Source: Arthrobacter sp. Alg241-R88 (GTDB lineage Bacteria > Actinomycetota > Actinomycetes > Actinomycetales > Micrococcaceae). Taken from it: a stretch of DNA of 64,000 bases. A model generated the notes under the pieces. The model was not told where the DNA came from, did no database searches, and was given only the letters and a program-made list of their open reading frames with translations. Location of the stretch: assembly GCF_900537115.1 (NCBI RefSeq), contig NZ_UNRG01000002.1:372591-436590 (forward strand). The letters run 5' to 3'. Position numbers and translations under genes: made by a program. Shown one piece after another: positions 24,712 through 36,259 of the stretch (its first letter is position 1; each line of letters opens with the position of its first letter).

Positions 24712-27636
24712 GTGCCTAAAGCCGTAGCTGAAGAATCTGCCATCCAATCCGTTGAAGTCGCCGTAGCCCAGTCTGCGCCGCCGAAGCGCCCGGACCTTTC
24801 GCGCCTCGTTGTCAAGGGTGCCCGGGAGCACAACCTGCGCAACGTGGATCTGGACCTGCCGCGTGACGCCATGATCGTCTTCACCGGGTTGTCCGGCTCC
24901 GGCAAGTCCTCGCTTGCCTTCGACACCATTTTCGCCGAGGGCCAGCGCCGCTACGTCGAATCGCTCTCCGCCTACGCCCGGCAGTTCCTCGGGCAGGTGG
25001 ACAAGCCCGACGTCGACTTCATCGAGGGGCTGTCACCGGCCGTCTCCATTGACCAGAAGTCCACCAGCAAGAACCCCCGCTCCACGGTGGGAACCATCAC
25101 CGAGATCTACGACTACATGCGTTTGCTCTGGGCGCGTGTTGGCCGGCCGCACTGCCCGGTATGTGGAGAGCCCGTGGCCAAGCAGACACCGCAGCAGATC
25201 GTTGACCAGCTCCTCGAGCTGGACGAGGGCACCCGCTTCCAGGTCCTCGCCCCGGTGGTGCGCGGCCGGAAGGGCGAGTTTGTCGACCTCTTCAAGGAAC
25301 TGACCGCCAAGGGGTACTCGCGGGCCCGCGTGGACGGAAACCTGGTCCAGCTGAGCGACCCGCCAAAGCTGGGCAAACAGTTTAAGCACACCATCGAAGT
25401 TGTGGTGGACCGCCTGGTGGTCAAGGAAGGCATCAGCCAGCGGCTTACCGATTCCATCGAAACCGCCCTTGGCCTTGCCGAGGGCCGGGTCCTCGCCGAA
25501 TTCGTGGACCTGGAGGCTGACGATCCGCACCGGCTCCGGGCGTTCTCCGAGAACCTGGCGTGCCCGAACGAACACCCGCTGGCCATCGACGAAATCGAGC
25601 CCCGGTCGTTCTCCTTCAACAACCCTTTCGGCGCCTGCGCGGCCTGCAGCGGCATCGGTACCAAGCTGGAAGTGGACGAGGAACTCATCGTTCCCAACCC
25701 GGAACTCTCCCTGTCCGAAGGCGCCATCGCTCCCTGGTCCCTTGGCACTGCCACCACCGAATACTGGAACAGGCTCCTGGAAGGACTGGCCAAAGAACTC
25801 GGCTTCTCCATGGACACCCCGTGGGAGAAGCTGGGCAGCGACGTCCGCCAGACGGTGCTGCACGGCAAGGACCACAAGGTTGTTGTGCAGTACCGCAACC
25901 GGTTCGGGCGGGAACGGAAGTACAGCACCGGATTTGAAGGTGCCATCCAGTACGTTCACCGCAAGCACGGCGAGACGGATTCGGACTGGGCCCGCGACCG
26001 CTACGAAGAGTACATGCGGCAGATCCCCTGCCCCGCATGCAACGGCGCCCGGCTCAACCCGGCTTCCCTGTCGGTGCTTATCAACGGCAAGTCCATTGCC
26101 GACGTCGCCGCCCTCCCCATGCGCGACTGCGCCGAATTCCTGAACAACCTCGTGCTCACCGGCCGTGAGGCCCAGATCGCGCACCAGGTGCTCAAGGAAA
26201 TCCAGGCCCGGCTGACCTTCCTGCTCGACGTCGGGCTGGAATACCTGAACCTGGAAAGGCCGTCCGCCACGCTCTCCGGCGGTGAAGCCCAGCGCATCCG
26301 GCTTGCCACCCAGATCGGCTCCGGCCTGGTGGGTGTCCTGTACGTCCTTGACGAACCCTCCATCGGGCTGCACCAGCGCGACAACCGGCGCCTGATCGAC
26401 ACCCTCACCCGGCTCCGGGACATGGGCAACACGCTCATCGTGGTGGAGCACGACGAAGACACCATCCACGTGGCGGACTGGGTGGTGGACATCGGACCCG
26501 GTGCCGGCGAACACGGCGGCCAGGTGGTCCACTCCGGCTCCTACAAGGAACTGCTGGAAAACACCGCGTCACTCACCGGCGACTACCTGTCCGGGCGCAA
26601 GAAGATCGAGGTTCCGAAGAAGCGCCGGAAGTACGACAAGAAGCGTGAACTGAAGGTGATCGGCGCTCGGGAAAACAACCTGGTCAACGTTGACGCCGCG
26701 TTCCCGCTGGGCCTCTTCACCGCCGTTACCGGCGTGAGCGGTTCGGGCAAGTCGACGCTTGTGAACGAGATCCTGTACAAAGTGCTGGCCAACAAACTTA
26801 ACGGCGCCAAGCAGGTAGCCGGGCGGCATAAAACCGTCCAGGGACTGGAACACCTGGACAAGGTGGTGCACGTTGACCAGAGCCCCATCGGCCGTACGCC
26901 GCGCTCCAACCCGGCCACGTACACGGGCGTCTTCGACAACATCCGCAAGCTCTTCGCGGAGACCACCGAAGCGAAGGTCCGGGGCTACCTTCCGGGCCGG
27001 TTCTCCTTCAACGTCAAGGGCGGGCGGTGCGAAGCATGCTCCGGCGACGGCACGCTGAAGATCGAAATGAACTTCCTGCCGGATGTCTATGTTCCGTGCG
27101 AGGTGTGCCACGGGGCCCGGTACAACCGCGAGACCCTGGAAGTGCATTACAAGGGCAAGACCATCGCGGACGTGCTCAACATGCCCATCGAGGAGGGCGC
27201 GGAGTTCTTCGCCGCCTTCCCCCCGATTGCGCGCCACCTGAACACCCTCGTTGACGTGGGCCTTGGCTACGTCCGTCTTGGCCAGCCTGCCACCACGCTG
27301 TCCGGCGGCGAGGCCCAGCGCGTCAAGCTGGCCGCTGAACTGCAAAAGCGTTCGAACGGCCGCAGTGTCTATGTCCTGGACGAGCCCACGACGGGCCTCC
27401 ACTTCGAGGACATCCGCAAGCTGCTGATGGTCCTGCAGGGCCTGGTGGATAAAGGCAACACGGTGATCACCATCGAACACAACCTGGACGTCATCAAGAG
27501 TGCCGACTGGATTGTTGACCTCGGTCCGGACGGCGGCTCGGGCGGCGGCCAGATCGTTGCTGCCGGTACGCCCGAACAGCTCGCCAAGTCCACCACCAGC
27601 CACACTGCCACTTTCCTCGCAGAAATCCTGCCCTAG
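24712..27636 (+). CDS. uvrA: UvrABC excinuclease subunit A
   Basis: 974 residues. UvrA is the damage-sensing ATPase dimer that loads UvrB. Two ABC-type ATP sites are visible: Walker [10 protein letters not shown] near residue 62 with signature [14 protein letters not shown] near 523, and [11 protein letters not shown] near 680 with [16 protein letters not shown] near 863. Zinc-binding CPVCGEPV lies near residue 148 and CEACSGDGT...CEVCHG near 773-800. Length and order are standard. A candidate SOS box overlaps the promoter, which fits LexA control of uvrA known in other actinobacteria. Confidence 0.98.
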   Translation: MPKAVAEESAIQSVEVAVAQSAPPKRPDLSRLVVKGAREHNLRNVDLDLPRDAMIVFTGLSGSGKSSLAFDTIFAEGQRRYVESLSAYARQFLGQVDKPDVDFIEGLSPAVSIDQKSTSKNPRSTVGTITEIYDYMRLLWARVGRPHCPVCGEPVAKQTPQQIVDQLLELDEGTRFQVLAPVVRGRKGEFVDLFKELTAKGYSRARVDGNLVQLSDPPKLGKQFKHTIEVVVDRLVVKEGISQRLTDSIETALGLAEGRVLAEFVDLEADDPHRLRAFSENLACPNEHPLAIDEIEPRSFSFNNPFGACAACSGIGTKLEVDEELIVPNPELSLSEGAIAPWSLGTATTEYWNRLLEGLAKELGFSMDTPWEKLGSDVRQTVLHGKDHKVVVQYRNRFGRERKYSTGFEGAIQYVHRKHGETDSDWARDRYEEYMRQIPCPACNGARLNPASLSVLINGKSIADVAALPMRDCAEFLNNLVLTGREAQIAHQVLKEIQARLTFLLDVGLEYLNLERPSATLSGGEAQRIRLATQIGSGLVGVLYVLDEPSIGLHQRDNRRLIDTLTRLRDMGNTLIVVEHDEDTIHVADWVVDIGPGAGEHGGQVVHSGSYKELLENTASLTGDYLSGRKKIEVPKKRRKYDKKRELKVIGARENNLVNVDAAFPLGLFTAVTGVSGSGKSTLVNEILYKVLANKLNGAKQVAGRHKTVQGLEHLDKVVHVDQSPIGRTPRSNPATYTGVFDNIRKLFAETTEAKVRGYLPGRFSFNVKGGRCEACSGDGTLKIEMNFLPDVYVPCEVCHGARYNRETLEVHYKGKTIADVLNMPIEEGAEFFAAFPPIARHLNTLVDVGLGYVRLGQPATTLSGGEAQRVKLAAELQKRSNGRSVYVLDEPTTGLHFEDIRKLLMVLQGLVDKGNTVITIEHNLDVIKSADWIVDLGPDGGSGGGQIVAAGTPEQLAKSTTSHTATFLAEILP

Positions 27637-27703
27637 GGAGCGAAGTATTCCGTGGCGGGTATGCGAGTTTCAGGCATGCGTGCTGTCGTGAGAAACTAAC
27701 CCG

Positions 27704-28420
27704 GTGACTCAAACAACAGTGCCCGTGATCTTTGACCTGGACGGCACTCTTGTCGATCCGGCCGGTGGGATAACAGACGGAATTGCTTCGGCCCTTCGCG
27801 GGCTGGGGCTTCCGGTTCCCGGCCAGGACCTGCTCGAAGCGATGATCGGCCCCAAGCTGAGCGACTCGCTGCTCAACGTGGCCCAGGTACCGGCGGAGCT
27901 CCTGGACGACGTCATCCGCCGCTACCGGGAGTATTACGTGGCTACCGGAATCGCCCAGAGCCGGCTCTACCCGGGTGTCCGGGAGGTCCTCGAGTCCTTC
28001 GTTGCCGCGGGCCGGCCGGTCGCCGTAGCAACGCAGAAACCCCAGGGCCTGGCGCGCACGGTCCTGGAGCACCATGGGATCGACGGCCTGTTCCACGGCA
28101 TCCACGGATCGGCAGATGACGAATCCGCTGTGGAAGGCGTTCCGCTGGGCAAGACGGAGATCATCGCCGCAGCTTTGAAGGACCTGGGCACGCAGCACGC
28201 GCTGATGGTCGGGGACCGGGCCCAGGATGTGGCGGGCGCCATCGCCAACGGCCTGGACTGCATCGGCGTCGCCTGGGGCTTCGCCCCCGACGGTGAGCTG
28301 GAAACGGCGGGTGCTGTAGGCGTTGTGGAAACCGCCGCGGAACTGGTGTCCACCATCGACCGGTTGCAGGCAATCCACACTGCCGCCATGAGCGAGGTGA
28401 CGAACGATGGCACTTTTTGA
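27704..28420 (+). CDS. HAD family hydrolase, phosphoglycolate phosphatase-like
   Basis: 238 residues of the HAD superfamily with a helical cap domain (subclass I). Motif I is FDLDGTLVD with the nucleophilic Asp, motif II VATQK, motif III KTEI and motif IV MVGDRAQDV. This resembles PGP/Gph phosphatases that salvage 2-phosphoglycolate or pyrophosphate, but substrate range in this family is broad. It starts at a GTG; neither a good ribosome-binding site nor a clear TANNNT element is seen. It overlaps the acyltransferase gene by 14 nt, so they form an operon. Confidence 0.88.
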   Translation: MTQTTVPVIFDLDGTLVDPAGGITDGIASALRGLGLPVPGQDLLEAMIGPKLSDSLLNVAQVPAELLDDVIRRYREYYVATGIAQSRLYPGVREVLESFVAAGRPVAVATQKPQGLARTVLEHHGIDGLFHGIHGSADDESAVEGVPLGKTEIIAAALKDLGTQHALMVGDRAQDVAGAIANGLDCIGVAWGFAPDGELETAGAVGVVETAAELVSTIDRLQAIHTAAMSEVTNDGTF

Positions 28421-29075
28421 TGCTGTCCGCTGGACCACGCGAAGCTTGATCTCCGGCTCCTGCCGGCCCACCGTCATCGGACTGGAGAACGTGCCCACCG
28501 ACGGTCCGTTCATTGTGGCACCCAACCACCTTTCCTTCTTTGACAGCGTCATCGTCCAGGCGCTGATGCCGCGCCCGGTGGCGTTCTTCGCAAAGGCCGA
28601 GTACTTCACCACTGGCGGCGTCAAGGGCAAGGTCATGAAGTCCTTCTTCGAATCCGTGGGTTCCATCCCCGTGGAACGCGGTGAGCAGGCCGCCAGCGTC
28701 CAGGCGCTCAAGACCCTGCTGGACATCCTCGAGTCGGGCAAGGGCATCGGGATCTATCCCGAAGGCACCCGTTCCCGGGACGGCATCCTCTACCGTGGGC
28801 GCACCGGCGTGGGCTGGCTGGCGTTGACCACCGGAGCCCCGGTCATCCCGGTGGGCTTGATCGGAACGGAAAACCTTCAGCGCGCCGGGGAGAAGGGCGT
28901 CCGGCCGCAGCACTTCACCATGAAGGTGGGGGAGCCCCTGTACTTCGACAAGACGGGGCCGGACCACTCGCTGCCGGCCCGCCGGGAAGTCACCGACCGC
29001 ATCATGGACGCCATTGCTGAACTCAGCGGCCAGGAGCGGTCCACCAGCTACAACCAGAGCAAGATCGCCGAGTAG
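28407..29075 (+). CDS. 1-acyl-sn-glycerol-3-phosphate acyltransferase family protein (PlsC-like)
   Basis: 222 residues with one PlsC domain. The catalytic NHxxxxD motif is NHLSFFD near residue 34 and the phosphate-binding block is YPEGTRSRDG near residue 117. It probably transfers a fatty acyl chain to lysophosphatidate or a similar glycerolipid at the membrane. The start ATG lies 14 nt inside the HAD gene, so expression is coupled. Exact acceptor unknown. Confidence 0.87.
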   Translation: MALFDAVRWTTRSLISGSCRPTVIGLENVPTDGPFIVAPNHLSFFDSVIVQALMPRPVAFFAKAEYFTTGGVKGKVMKSFFESVGSIPVERGEQAASVQALKTLLDILESGKGIGIYPEGTRSRDGILYRGRTGVGWLALTTGAPVIPVGLIGTENLQRAGEKGVRPQHFTMKVGEPLYFDKTGPDHSLPARREVTDRIMDAIAELSGQERSTSYNQSKIAE

Positions 29076-29150
29076 GAACGGCTGGCCCCGCGCAAGGTCC
29101 AGCCGTGCACGGGGAGGCTGGGTGTGGCAGAGGTAGCCAGTGAGCCTCAG

Positions 29151-29156
29151 TAGAAT
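29151..29156 (+). promoter_or_regulatory. -10 element (TAGAAT) for leaderless uvrC mRNA
   Basis: TAGAAT ends 6 nt before the GTG at 29163, with no ribosome-binding site between. Confidence 0.6.
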
Positions 29157-29162
29157 GGATAG

Positions 29163-31211
29163 GTGGCAAATCCAGCAAGTTACCGCCCCCAGACGGGGGA
29201 AATTCCCACCAACCCGGGGGTGTACCGGTTCCGTGACCCCAACGGGCGGGTCATCTATGTAGGCAAGGCGAAAAGCCTCCGCTCCCGGTTGAATTCGTAC
29301 TTTGCCAACCCTGCCGGACTCCTGCCCAAGACCTACGCGATGGTCCACGCGGCCAGCAGCGTGGAATGGACAGTGGTGGCCAGCGAGCTGGAATCGCTGC
29401 AGCTGGAATACACCTGGATCAAGGAATTCAAGCCCCGGTTCAACGTCGTCTTCCGCGACGACAAGACCTACCCCTACCTCGCCGTGACCATGGGCGAAAA
29501 GTACCCGCGCGTTCAGGTCATGCGTGGCGACCGAAGGAAGGGCACCCGCTACTTCGGGCCCTACACCGCAGGAGCCATCCGGGAAACCATGGATACGCTG
29601 CTCCGCGTCTTCCCGGTGCGCAGCTGCAGCGCCGGTGTCTTCAAGCGCGCCGAGGCAAGCGGCCGGCCCTGCCTGCTGGGGTACATCGACAAGTGCGCGG
29701 CACCCTGCGTGGGCAGGATCTCGCCAGAGGACCACCGCGCCCTCGCGGATGATTTCTGCGCCTTTATGGGCGGGGAGGCCAAACGCTTCATCGGCAAGCT
29801 CGAAAAGCAGATGGCGGAAGCGGTAGCGGAGCTTAACTACGAGCGCGCGGCCCGGCTGCGCGACGACATCGCGGCGCTGCGCAAGGTCTTTGAGCGGAAT
29901 GCCGTGGTGTTGGCCGAAGACACGGACGCCGATATCTTCGCCCTGCACGAGGACGAACTGGAGGCCGCCGTGCAGGTGTTCCACGTCCGCGGCGGCCGGG
30001 TCCGCGGCCAGCGCGGCTGGGTGGTTGAGAAGGTGGAGGATTCCACCACCCCCGACCTCGTGGAACACCTCCTGCAGCAGGTCTACGGGGACGAGGGGCA
30101 CGGCCATGGCCGGCTGCCCCGCGAAGTCCTGGTGCCGGTCGCACCCAGCAACGCCGCGGAACTGACCGAGTGGCTGGGCGGGATGCGCGGCGCCAAAGTT
30201 GACATCCGCGTGCCCCAGCGCGGGGACAAGGCCGCCCTGATGTCCACGGTGCGCGAGAACGCCGAGCACGCGTTGAAGCTGCACAAAACCCGCCGGGCAG
30301 GGGACATCACTGTGCGGTCGCAGGCACTGCAGGAACTGCAGGAGGCGCTGGACCTTCCGGTGCCCCTGCTGCGCATTGAATGCTTCGACGTCTCCCACGT
30401 CCAAGGCACCAACGTCGTGGCGTCGATGGTGGTGGTGGAGGACGGCCTCCCGAAGAAGTCCGATTACCGGAAGTTCTCGATTACGGGCGCCGCGGCCACC
30501 GACGACACTGCCGCGATGCACGACGTCCTGACCCGGCGGTTCCGCCATTACCTCCAGGACAAGTCGGCGCAGGTGGACGAAGCCGTCCTGAACTCCAGTG
30601 CGGACGAAACGGACCAGCGTGAAGCCGGGCTTGTGGAGCCAGGGCAGCAGGATCCGGCCACGGACGCGGCCCTGCTGGACACCACCACGCCGGCGCCCCG
30701 CGCAAAGTTCGCCTACCCGCCCAACCTCGTGGTGGTGGACGGCGGAAAACCCCAGGTCAACGCCGCCGCCCGGGCGCTGGCAGATCTGGGCATCGACGAC
30801 GTATACGTCGTGGGCCTGGCCAAGCGTCTGGAAGAGGTCTGGCTGCCGGACAGTGACTTCCCTGTGATCCTGCCCCGGACATCCCAGGGGCTGTACCTGC
30901 TGCAGCGGATCCGCGACGAGGCCCATCGGTTCGCCATCTCGTTCCACCGGCAGAAGCGCGGGAAGGCGATGACCGTCTCCGCCCTGGACGGCGTTCCCGG
31001 CCTCGGCGCCTCCAAGCGGAAAGCCCTCCTGGCGCACTTCGGATCCGTGAAGGGCGTCAAGGCCGCTTCAGTGGCGGAACTTTCCGAAGCGAAGGGGATC
31101 GGACCTGCCCTCGCGAGCGCCATCGTCAACCATTTCTCCGCCGGCGGACCGGAGGCAGCCACCGTACCGGCCATCAACATGACCACCGGTGAAGTCATCG
31201 AATCCTCGTAG
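29163..31211 (+). CDS. uvrC: UvrABC excinuclease subunit C
   Basis: 682 residues. UvrC makes both incisions around a lesion held by UvrB. Domains in order: GIY-YIG nuclease for the 3' cut ([18 protein letters not shown], about 20-100), UVR motif that binds UvrB ([14 protein letters not shown], about 220), RNase H-like nuclease for the 5' cut (CFDVSHVQG and [12 protein letters not shown]) and a C-terminal tandem helix-hairpin-helix ([17 protein letters not shown], about 605-665). The GTG start has a TAGAAT element 6 nt upstream. Confidence 0.98.
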   Translation: MANPASYRPQTGEIPTNPGVYRFRDPNGRVIYVGKAKSLRSRLNSYFANPAGLLPKTYAMVHAASSVEWTVVASELESLQLEYTWIKEFKPRFNVVFRDDKTYPYLAVTMGEKYPRVQVMRGDRRKGTRYFGPYTAGAIRETMDTLLRVFPVRSCSAGVFKRAEASGRPCLLGYIDKCAAPCVGRISPEDHRALADDFCAFMGGEAKRFIGKLEKQMAEAVAELNYERAARLRDDIAALRKVFERNAVVLAEDTDADIFALHEDELEAAVQVFHVRGGRVRGQRGWVVEKVEDSTTPDLVEHLLQQVYGDEGHGHGRLPREVLVPVAPSNAAELTEWLGGMRGAKVDIRVPQRGDKAALMSTVRENAEHALKLHKTRRAGDITVRSQALQELQEALDLPVPLLRIECFDVSHVQGTNVVASMVVVEDGLPKKSDYRKFSITGAAATDDTAAMHDVLTRRFRHYLQDKSAQVDEAVLNSSADETDQREAGLVEPGQQDPATDAALLDTTTPAPRAKFAYPPNLVVVDGGKPQVNAAARALADLGIDDVYVVGLAKRLEEVWLPDSDFPVILPRTSQGLYLLQRIRDEAHRFAISFHRQKRGKAMTVSALDGVPGLGASKRKALLAHFGSVKGVKAASVAELSEAKGIGPALASAIVNHFSAGGPEAATVPAINMTTGEVIESS

Positions 31212-31320
31212 ACACTGCTGAAACTTCGCGGAGTTCAAAGAAACTTAGCTAGGGTTGAGGGCGGGGTGTCGGCCGATGCGGGCCGGCCCACAAACCAAGA
31301 GCAGAAACGGGGCGGACTTA

Positions 31321-32244
31321 ATGGCAGACACAACGGCGGAATCCGGAGCAGGGCAGGACGGGATGCTCCCCGTCAAGCCGCTCGAAGCGGAACTGCTGGT
31401 GGTCACCGGGATGTCCGGAGCGGGACGCAGCACGGCGGCGGACGCGCTTGAGGACCACGGCTGGTACGTCGTGGAGAACCTTCCGCCGCAGATGCTGGGC
31501 ACGCTCGCCGAGCTCGTGTCCCACGCGCCGCAGTCCATCCCGCGGCTGGCCGTGGTCATCGACGTCCGCAGCAAGGGACTGTTCGCCGACATCCGCGCCG
31601 CCCTCGGCGCGCTGGCCGCCAGCGGCGTCGCCTTCCGCGTCCTTTTCCTCGACGCCAGCGACGACGTCCTGGTCCGGCGGTTCGAACAAGGACGCCGGCC
31701 CCATCCCCTACAGGGCGGCGGCCGCATCCTCGACGGCATCGCAGCCGAACGCGACCTGCTGCAGGAACTGCGCGACAGCTCCGACGTCGTGCTGGACACC
31801 ACGGGCTACAACGTTCACGGCCTCGCCACGGCCATCACCGAACTCTTCAGCGAAACAGGGCCCGTGGCCCTGCGGCTGAACGTTATGAGCTTCGGCTTCA
31901 AGTACGGCCTGCCCGTGGACTCAAACTACGTGGCAGACGTCCGGTTCATCCCCAACCCGCACTGGGTGCCGCAGCTGCGCCCGCACACCGGGCTGGACAA
32001 GGACGTCAGCGACTACGTGCTCGAAGCCGAGGGCGTCAAGAACTTCGTGGACCGCTATGTGCTGGCACTGGAACCGGTCCTGGACGGCTACCGCCGCGAG
32101 AACAAGCACTACGCCACCATCGCCGTGGGCTGCACCGGTGGAAAACACCGCTCGGTGGCCGTCGCCGTCGAACTCTCCAAGAAGCTGGCCCAGTACCCGC
32201 GGGTCACGGTGACCACCACGCACCGGGACCTGGGCCGCGAGTAA
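31321..32244 (+). CDS. rapZ: RNase adapter/nucleotide-binding protein RapZ (YvcJ)
   Basis: 307 residues. A P-loop (GMSGAGRST, near residue 30) is followed by the conserved C-terminal domain with [28 protein letters not shown] and CTGGKHRSV. In E. coli RapZ senses glucosamine-6-phosphate and controls small-RNA decay; in Gram-positives YvcJ hydrolyses GTP and its role is less clear. The ATG at 31321 is chosen because conserved sequence starts there (the frame extends to 31255). Its stop overlaps yvcK by 1 nt (TAATG). First gene of rapZ-yvcK-whiA. Confidence 0.93.
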   Translation: MADTTAESGAGQDGMLPVKPLEAELLVVTGMSGAGRSTAADALEDHGWYVVENLPPQMLGTLAELVSHAPQSIPRLAVVIDVRSKGLFADIRAALGALAASGVAFRVLFLDASDDVLVRRFEQGRRPHPLQGGGRILDGIAAERDLLQELRDSSDVVLDTTGYNVHGLATAITELFSETGPVALRLNVMSFGFKYGLPVDSNYVADVRFIPNPHWVPQLRPHTGLDKDVSDYVLEAEGVKNFVDRYVLALEPVLDGYRRENKHYATIAVGCTGGKHRSVAVAVELSKKLAQYPRVTVTTTHRDLGRE

Positions 32245-33260
32245 TGTCGCTTTTCACCGGGGCGCTGCCGCTGGTTCCGCCTGCCGGAACGGCGGCCTTC
32301 CAACACGATAAGGGCCCGAATGTTGTTGCCCTCGGTGGCGGGCACGGCCTGTCCGCGTCGCTCTCGGCTCTGCGCCTGCTCACCTCGGAGCTCACTGCGA
32401 TCGTCACAGTCGCGGACGACGGCGGTTCTTCCGGGCGCCTCCGGGACGAGTACGGCGTCCTCCCGCCGGGGGACCTGCGGATGGCGCTCTCTGCCCTGTG
32501 CGACGACACCGACTGGGGACGCACCTGGCGCGATGTGATGCAGCACCGCTTCCGTCCCGGGAAAGGACCGGGCGGCTCGCTGGATGACCACGCCACCGGC
32601 AACCTGCTGATCGTCACCCTCTGGGAGTTGCTGGGTGACGCGGTCGCAGGACTGCGGTGGGCCGGCGCACTGCTCGGCGCCCGCGGCCAGGTCCTGCCCA
32701 TGTCCACGCAGCCGTTGACCATCGAAGGCGACGTCCGGGTCACCGCTCCCGACGGCACGTCACAGCTGCAGACCATCCGGGGACAGGCACGCTGCGCCGT
32801 GGCGGGCTCGTTGGAGCAGGTGCGCCTCCTGCCAGAGGCGGCGCCGGCCTGCCCTGAAGCACTGAGCGCCATCGAGCTCGCGGACTGGGTGATCCTGGGT
32901 CCCGGCTCCTGGTACACCTCCGTGCTGCCGCACCTGTTGCTCCCCGAAATGCGGCAGGCGCTGTGCCACACCCCGGCGAAGCGGTGCCTGACAATGAACC
33001 TGGCGACAGACACCAAGGAAACTTCCGGCATGACGGCGGCCGACCACCTGCACGTCCTGCGGCGGTACGCCCCGGAGTTCAACGTCGACGTTGTCCTGGC
33101 CGACCCCGCCTCCGTTCCTGACCGGCAGGAGTTCGAGAAGGCCGCCGCGATGATCGGCGCCGAGGTGGTCTTGGGTAAAGTAGGGGCGTCGGGCCGCCGA
33201 CCCGTCCATGACCCCCTGCGTCTGGCCACGGCGTACAACGACATTTTTGGGAACAGTTAG
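32244..33260 (+). CDS. yvcK: Gluconeogenesis factor YvcK (CofD-like)
   Basis: 338 residues of the CofD/YvcK family. Signatures are NVVALGGGHGLSASLSALR at the nucleotide-binding loop, TVADDGGSSGRLR and GDLRMALSAL. In B. subtilis YvcK binds UDP-sugars and is needed for growth on gluconeogenic carbon sources and for correct cell-wall synthesis; the mycobacterial homologue (CuvA) acts in wall growth. It sits between rapZ and whiA with a 1-nt overlap and a 9-nt gap, the conserved three-gene order of Gram-positives. Confidence 0.93.
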   Translation: MSLFTGALPLVPPAGTAAFQHDKGPNVVALGGGHGLSASLSALRLLTSELTAIVTVADDGGSSGRLRDEYGVLPPGDLRMALSALCDDTDWGRTWRDVMQHRFRPGKGPGGSLDDHATGNLLIVTLWELLGDAVAGLRWAGALLGARGQVLPMSTQPLTIEGDVRVTAPDGTSQLQTIRGQARCAVAGSLEQVRLLPEAAPACPEALSAIELADWVILGPGSWYTSVLPHLLLPEMRQALCHTPAKRCLTMNLATDTKETSGMTAADHLHVLRRYAPEFNVDVVLADPASVPDRQEFEKAAAMIGAEVVLGKVGASGRRPVHDPLRLATAYNDIFGNS

Positions 33261-33269
33261 GAAGGTGCC

Positions 33270-34250
33270 ATGGCACTGACAGCATCAGTCAAGGAAGAAC
33301 TGTCCCGTCTGGACATCAAGAAATCATCAGTCCGGAAGGCTGAAGTCTCCGCCATGCTCCGCTTTGCCGGCGGGCTCCACATCATCTCCGGCCGGATCGT
33401 CATCGAAGCCGAAGTGGACCTGGCTTCCACCGCCCGCCGCCTCCGGGCTGCCATCGCCGAAGTCTACGGGCACCAGAGCGAGATCATCGTGGTGTCCGCC
33501 GGGGGACTGCGCCGTGCCAGCCGCTACGTCGTCCGGGTAGTGCGCGACGGCGAGGCGCTGGCCCGCCAGACCGGCCTCCTCGACGGGCGCGGCCGCCCCG
33601 TCCGGGGGCTGCCCTCCGCCGTCGTCAACGGTTCCGCAGCAGATGCCGAAGCCGTATGGCGCGGTGCCTTCCTGGCGCACGGATCGCTCACCGAACCGGG
33701 ACGGTCCTCCTCGCTGGAGGTCACCTGCCCCGGCCCCGAATCCGCGCTGGCACTTGTAGGCGCCGCCCGCCGCCTGGACATCCAGGCGAAAGCCCGCGAA
33801 GTCAGGGGAGTGGACCGGGTGGTCATCCGCGACGGCGACACCATCGCCGCCCTCCTCACCCGCATGGGCGCCCACGACGCGCTGATGGTGTGGGAGGAAC
33901 GCCGGATGCGCAAGGAAGTACGGGCCACCGCCAACCGGCTTGCCAACTTCGACGACGCCAACCTGCGCCGCTCAGCCCAGGCCGCCGTGGCGGCCGGGGC
34001 CCGCGTGGACCGTGCCCTGGAGATTTTGGGCGACGACGTCCCGGATCACCTGAAGTACGCCGGCGAGCTGCGGGTTGCGCACAAGCAGGCCAGCCTGGAC
34101 GAGCTGGGCCGCCTCGCCGATCCCGTGATGACCAAGGACGCCATCGCCGGACGGATCCGGCGCCTGCTGGCCATGGCAGACAAACGTGCGCAGGACCTGG
34201 GCATCCCGGGGACGGATGCCAATGTGACGCCGGAAATGCTGGACGAGTAA
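33270..34250 (+). CDS. whiA: Sporulation/division regulator WhiA
   Basis: 326 residues. The N-terminal two-thirds resemble a LAGLIDADG homing-endonuclease fold without nuclease function ([19 protein letters not shown]), and the C-terminal part is a helix-turn-helix domain ([23 protein letters not shown]). In Streptomyces WhiA works with WhiB to switch on division genes; in non-sporulating bacteria it affects division and chromosome segregation. Ribosome-binding site GGAAGG lies just upstream of the ATG. Confidence 0.96.
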   Translation: MALTASVKEELSRLDIKKSSVRKAEVSAMLRFAGGLHIISGRIVIEAEVDLASTARRLRAAIAEVYGHQSEIIVVSAGGLRRASRYVVRVVRDGEALARQTGLLDGRGRPVRGLPSAVVNGSAADAEAVWRGAFLAHGSLTEPGRSSSLEVTCPGPESALALVGAARRLDIQAKAREVRGVDRVVIRDGDTIAALLTRMGAHDALMVWEERRMRKEVRATANRLANFDDANLRRSAQAAVAAGARVDRALEILGDDVPDHLKYAGELRVAHKQASLDELGRLADPVMTKDAIAGRIRRLLAMADKRAQDLGIPGTDANVTPEMLDE

Positions 34251-34258
34251 CAGCCCCC

Positions 34259-34264
34259 TAGAAT
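34259..34264 (+). promoter_or_regulatory. -10 element (TAGAAT) of sodA
   Basis: TAGAAT implies a start near 34271 and a leader of about 80 nt with the GGAGG site at 34340-34344. A short hairpin (CCGGGTG/CGCCCGG) lies early in the leader. No clear -35 is seen. Confidence 0.45.
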
Positions 34265-34349
34265 CAAAAAGATTCCGGGTGCCAGACGCCCGGATGCACA
34301 ATCCGAGAGTTACCAACCGGACTGAGTGTCCACGATATTGGAGGATTTT

Positions 34350-34976
34350 GTGACCGAGTACGTACTGCCCGAACTCAGCTACGATTACGCTGCCCTGGAG
34401 CCGCACATCTCAGCGCGCATCATGGAGCTGCACCACAGCAAGCACCACGCAACCTACGTGGCCGGCGCCAACAACGCCCTGGCCCAGCTGGCCGAGGCGC
34501 GCGAGAAGGGCGACTTCGCCAACATCAACCGCCTGTCCAAGGACCTGGCGTTCCACACCGGCGGCCACGTCAACCACTCCGTGTTCTGGAACAACCTCTC
34601 CCCGGACGGCGGCGACAAGCCCGAAGGCGAGCTCGCAGCGGCCATCGACGACGCCTTCGGCTCCTTCGACGCCTTCCGCGCCCAGTTCTCCGCGGCGGCA
34701 CTCGGCCTGCAGGGTTCGGGCTGGGGTTTCCTGGCGTACGAGCCCATCGGCGGAAACCTGGTCATCGAGCAGCTGTACGACCAGCAGGGCAACACCGCGC
34801 TGGGCACCACCCCGTTGCTGATGCTGGACATGTGGGAGCACGCCTTCTACCTGGACTACGTCAACGTCAAGGCCGATTACGTCAAGGCATTCTGGAACAT
34901 CGTGAACTGGGCCGACGTCGCCAAGCGCTTCGAGGCCGCACGCACCAACGCCACGGGCCTCATCACGCTCCGGTAG
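34350..34976 (+). CDS. sodA: Superoxide dismutase (Mn/Fe family)
   Basis: 208 residues. It converts superoxide to peroxide and oxygen in the cytoplasm. By alignment to E. coli SodA the metal ligands are His28 ([11 protein letters not shown]), His76 ([10 protein letters not shown]), Asp160 and His164 (DMWEHAFY). [14 protein letters not shown] is the other family block. The metal, Mn or Fe, cannot be set by eye. The frame extends upstream to 34326, but GGAGG at 34340-34344 selects the GTG at 34350. A nearby terminator makes it monocistronic. Confidence 0.96.
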   Translation: MTEYVLPELSYDYAALEPHISARIMELHHSKHHATYVAGANNALAQLAEAREKGDFANINRLSKDLAFHTGGHVNHSVFWNNLSPDGGDKPEGELAAAIDDAFGSFDAFRAQFSAAALGLQGSGWGFLAYEPIGGNLVIEQLYDQQGNTALGTTPLLMLDMWEHAFYLDYVNVKADYVKAFWNIVNWADVAKRFEAARTNATGLITLR

Positions 34977-35043
34977 TGACCCGCGCTTCACACGCATGTA
35001 ACAAAGTTCACATTTAGGGGGTAAAGCTCCCGGAATGTGGACC

Positions 35044-35071
35044 GTCCGCCCCCGCACTTGCGGGGGCGGAC
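35044..35071 (+). terminator. Hairpin between sodA and gap
   Basis: GTCCGCCCCCGC (35044-35055) and GCGGGGGCGGAC (35060-35071) form a perfect 12-bp stem with an ACTT loop. No T-run follows. The right arm overlaps the likely -35 region of gap. Confidence 0.7.
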
Positions 35072-35082
35072 CCAGTTAAACG

Positions 35083-35088
35083 TAAGAT
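35083..35088 (+). promoter_or_regulatory. -10 element (TAAGAT) of the gap-pgk-tpiA operon
   Basis: TAAGAT, with TTGCGG (35058-35063) as a weak -35 at 19-nt spacing. The resulting leader is about 145 nt and contains AAGGAG at 35224-35229. Confidence 0.5.
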
Positions 35089-35121
35089 AGGTCACGGAAG
35101 GCGGTTAGCCTTCAGCAATGA

Positions 35122-36249
<1,128 letters not shown>

Positions 36250-36259
36250 GGTTAGACAC

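Noticed and set aside
28161..31037. Open frame of 958 codons on the minus strand opposite uvrC
   Set aside because: Shadow of uvrC and its neighbours; no recognisable domain and no start signal.
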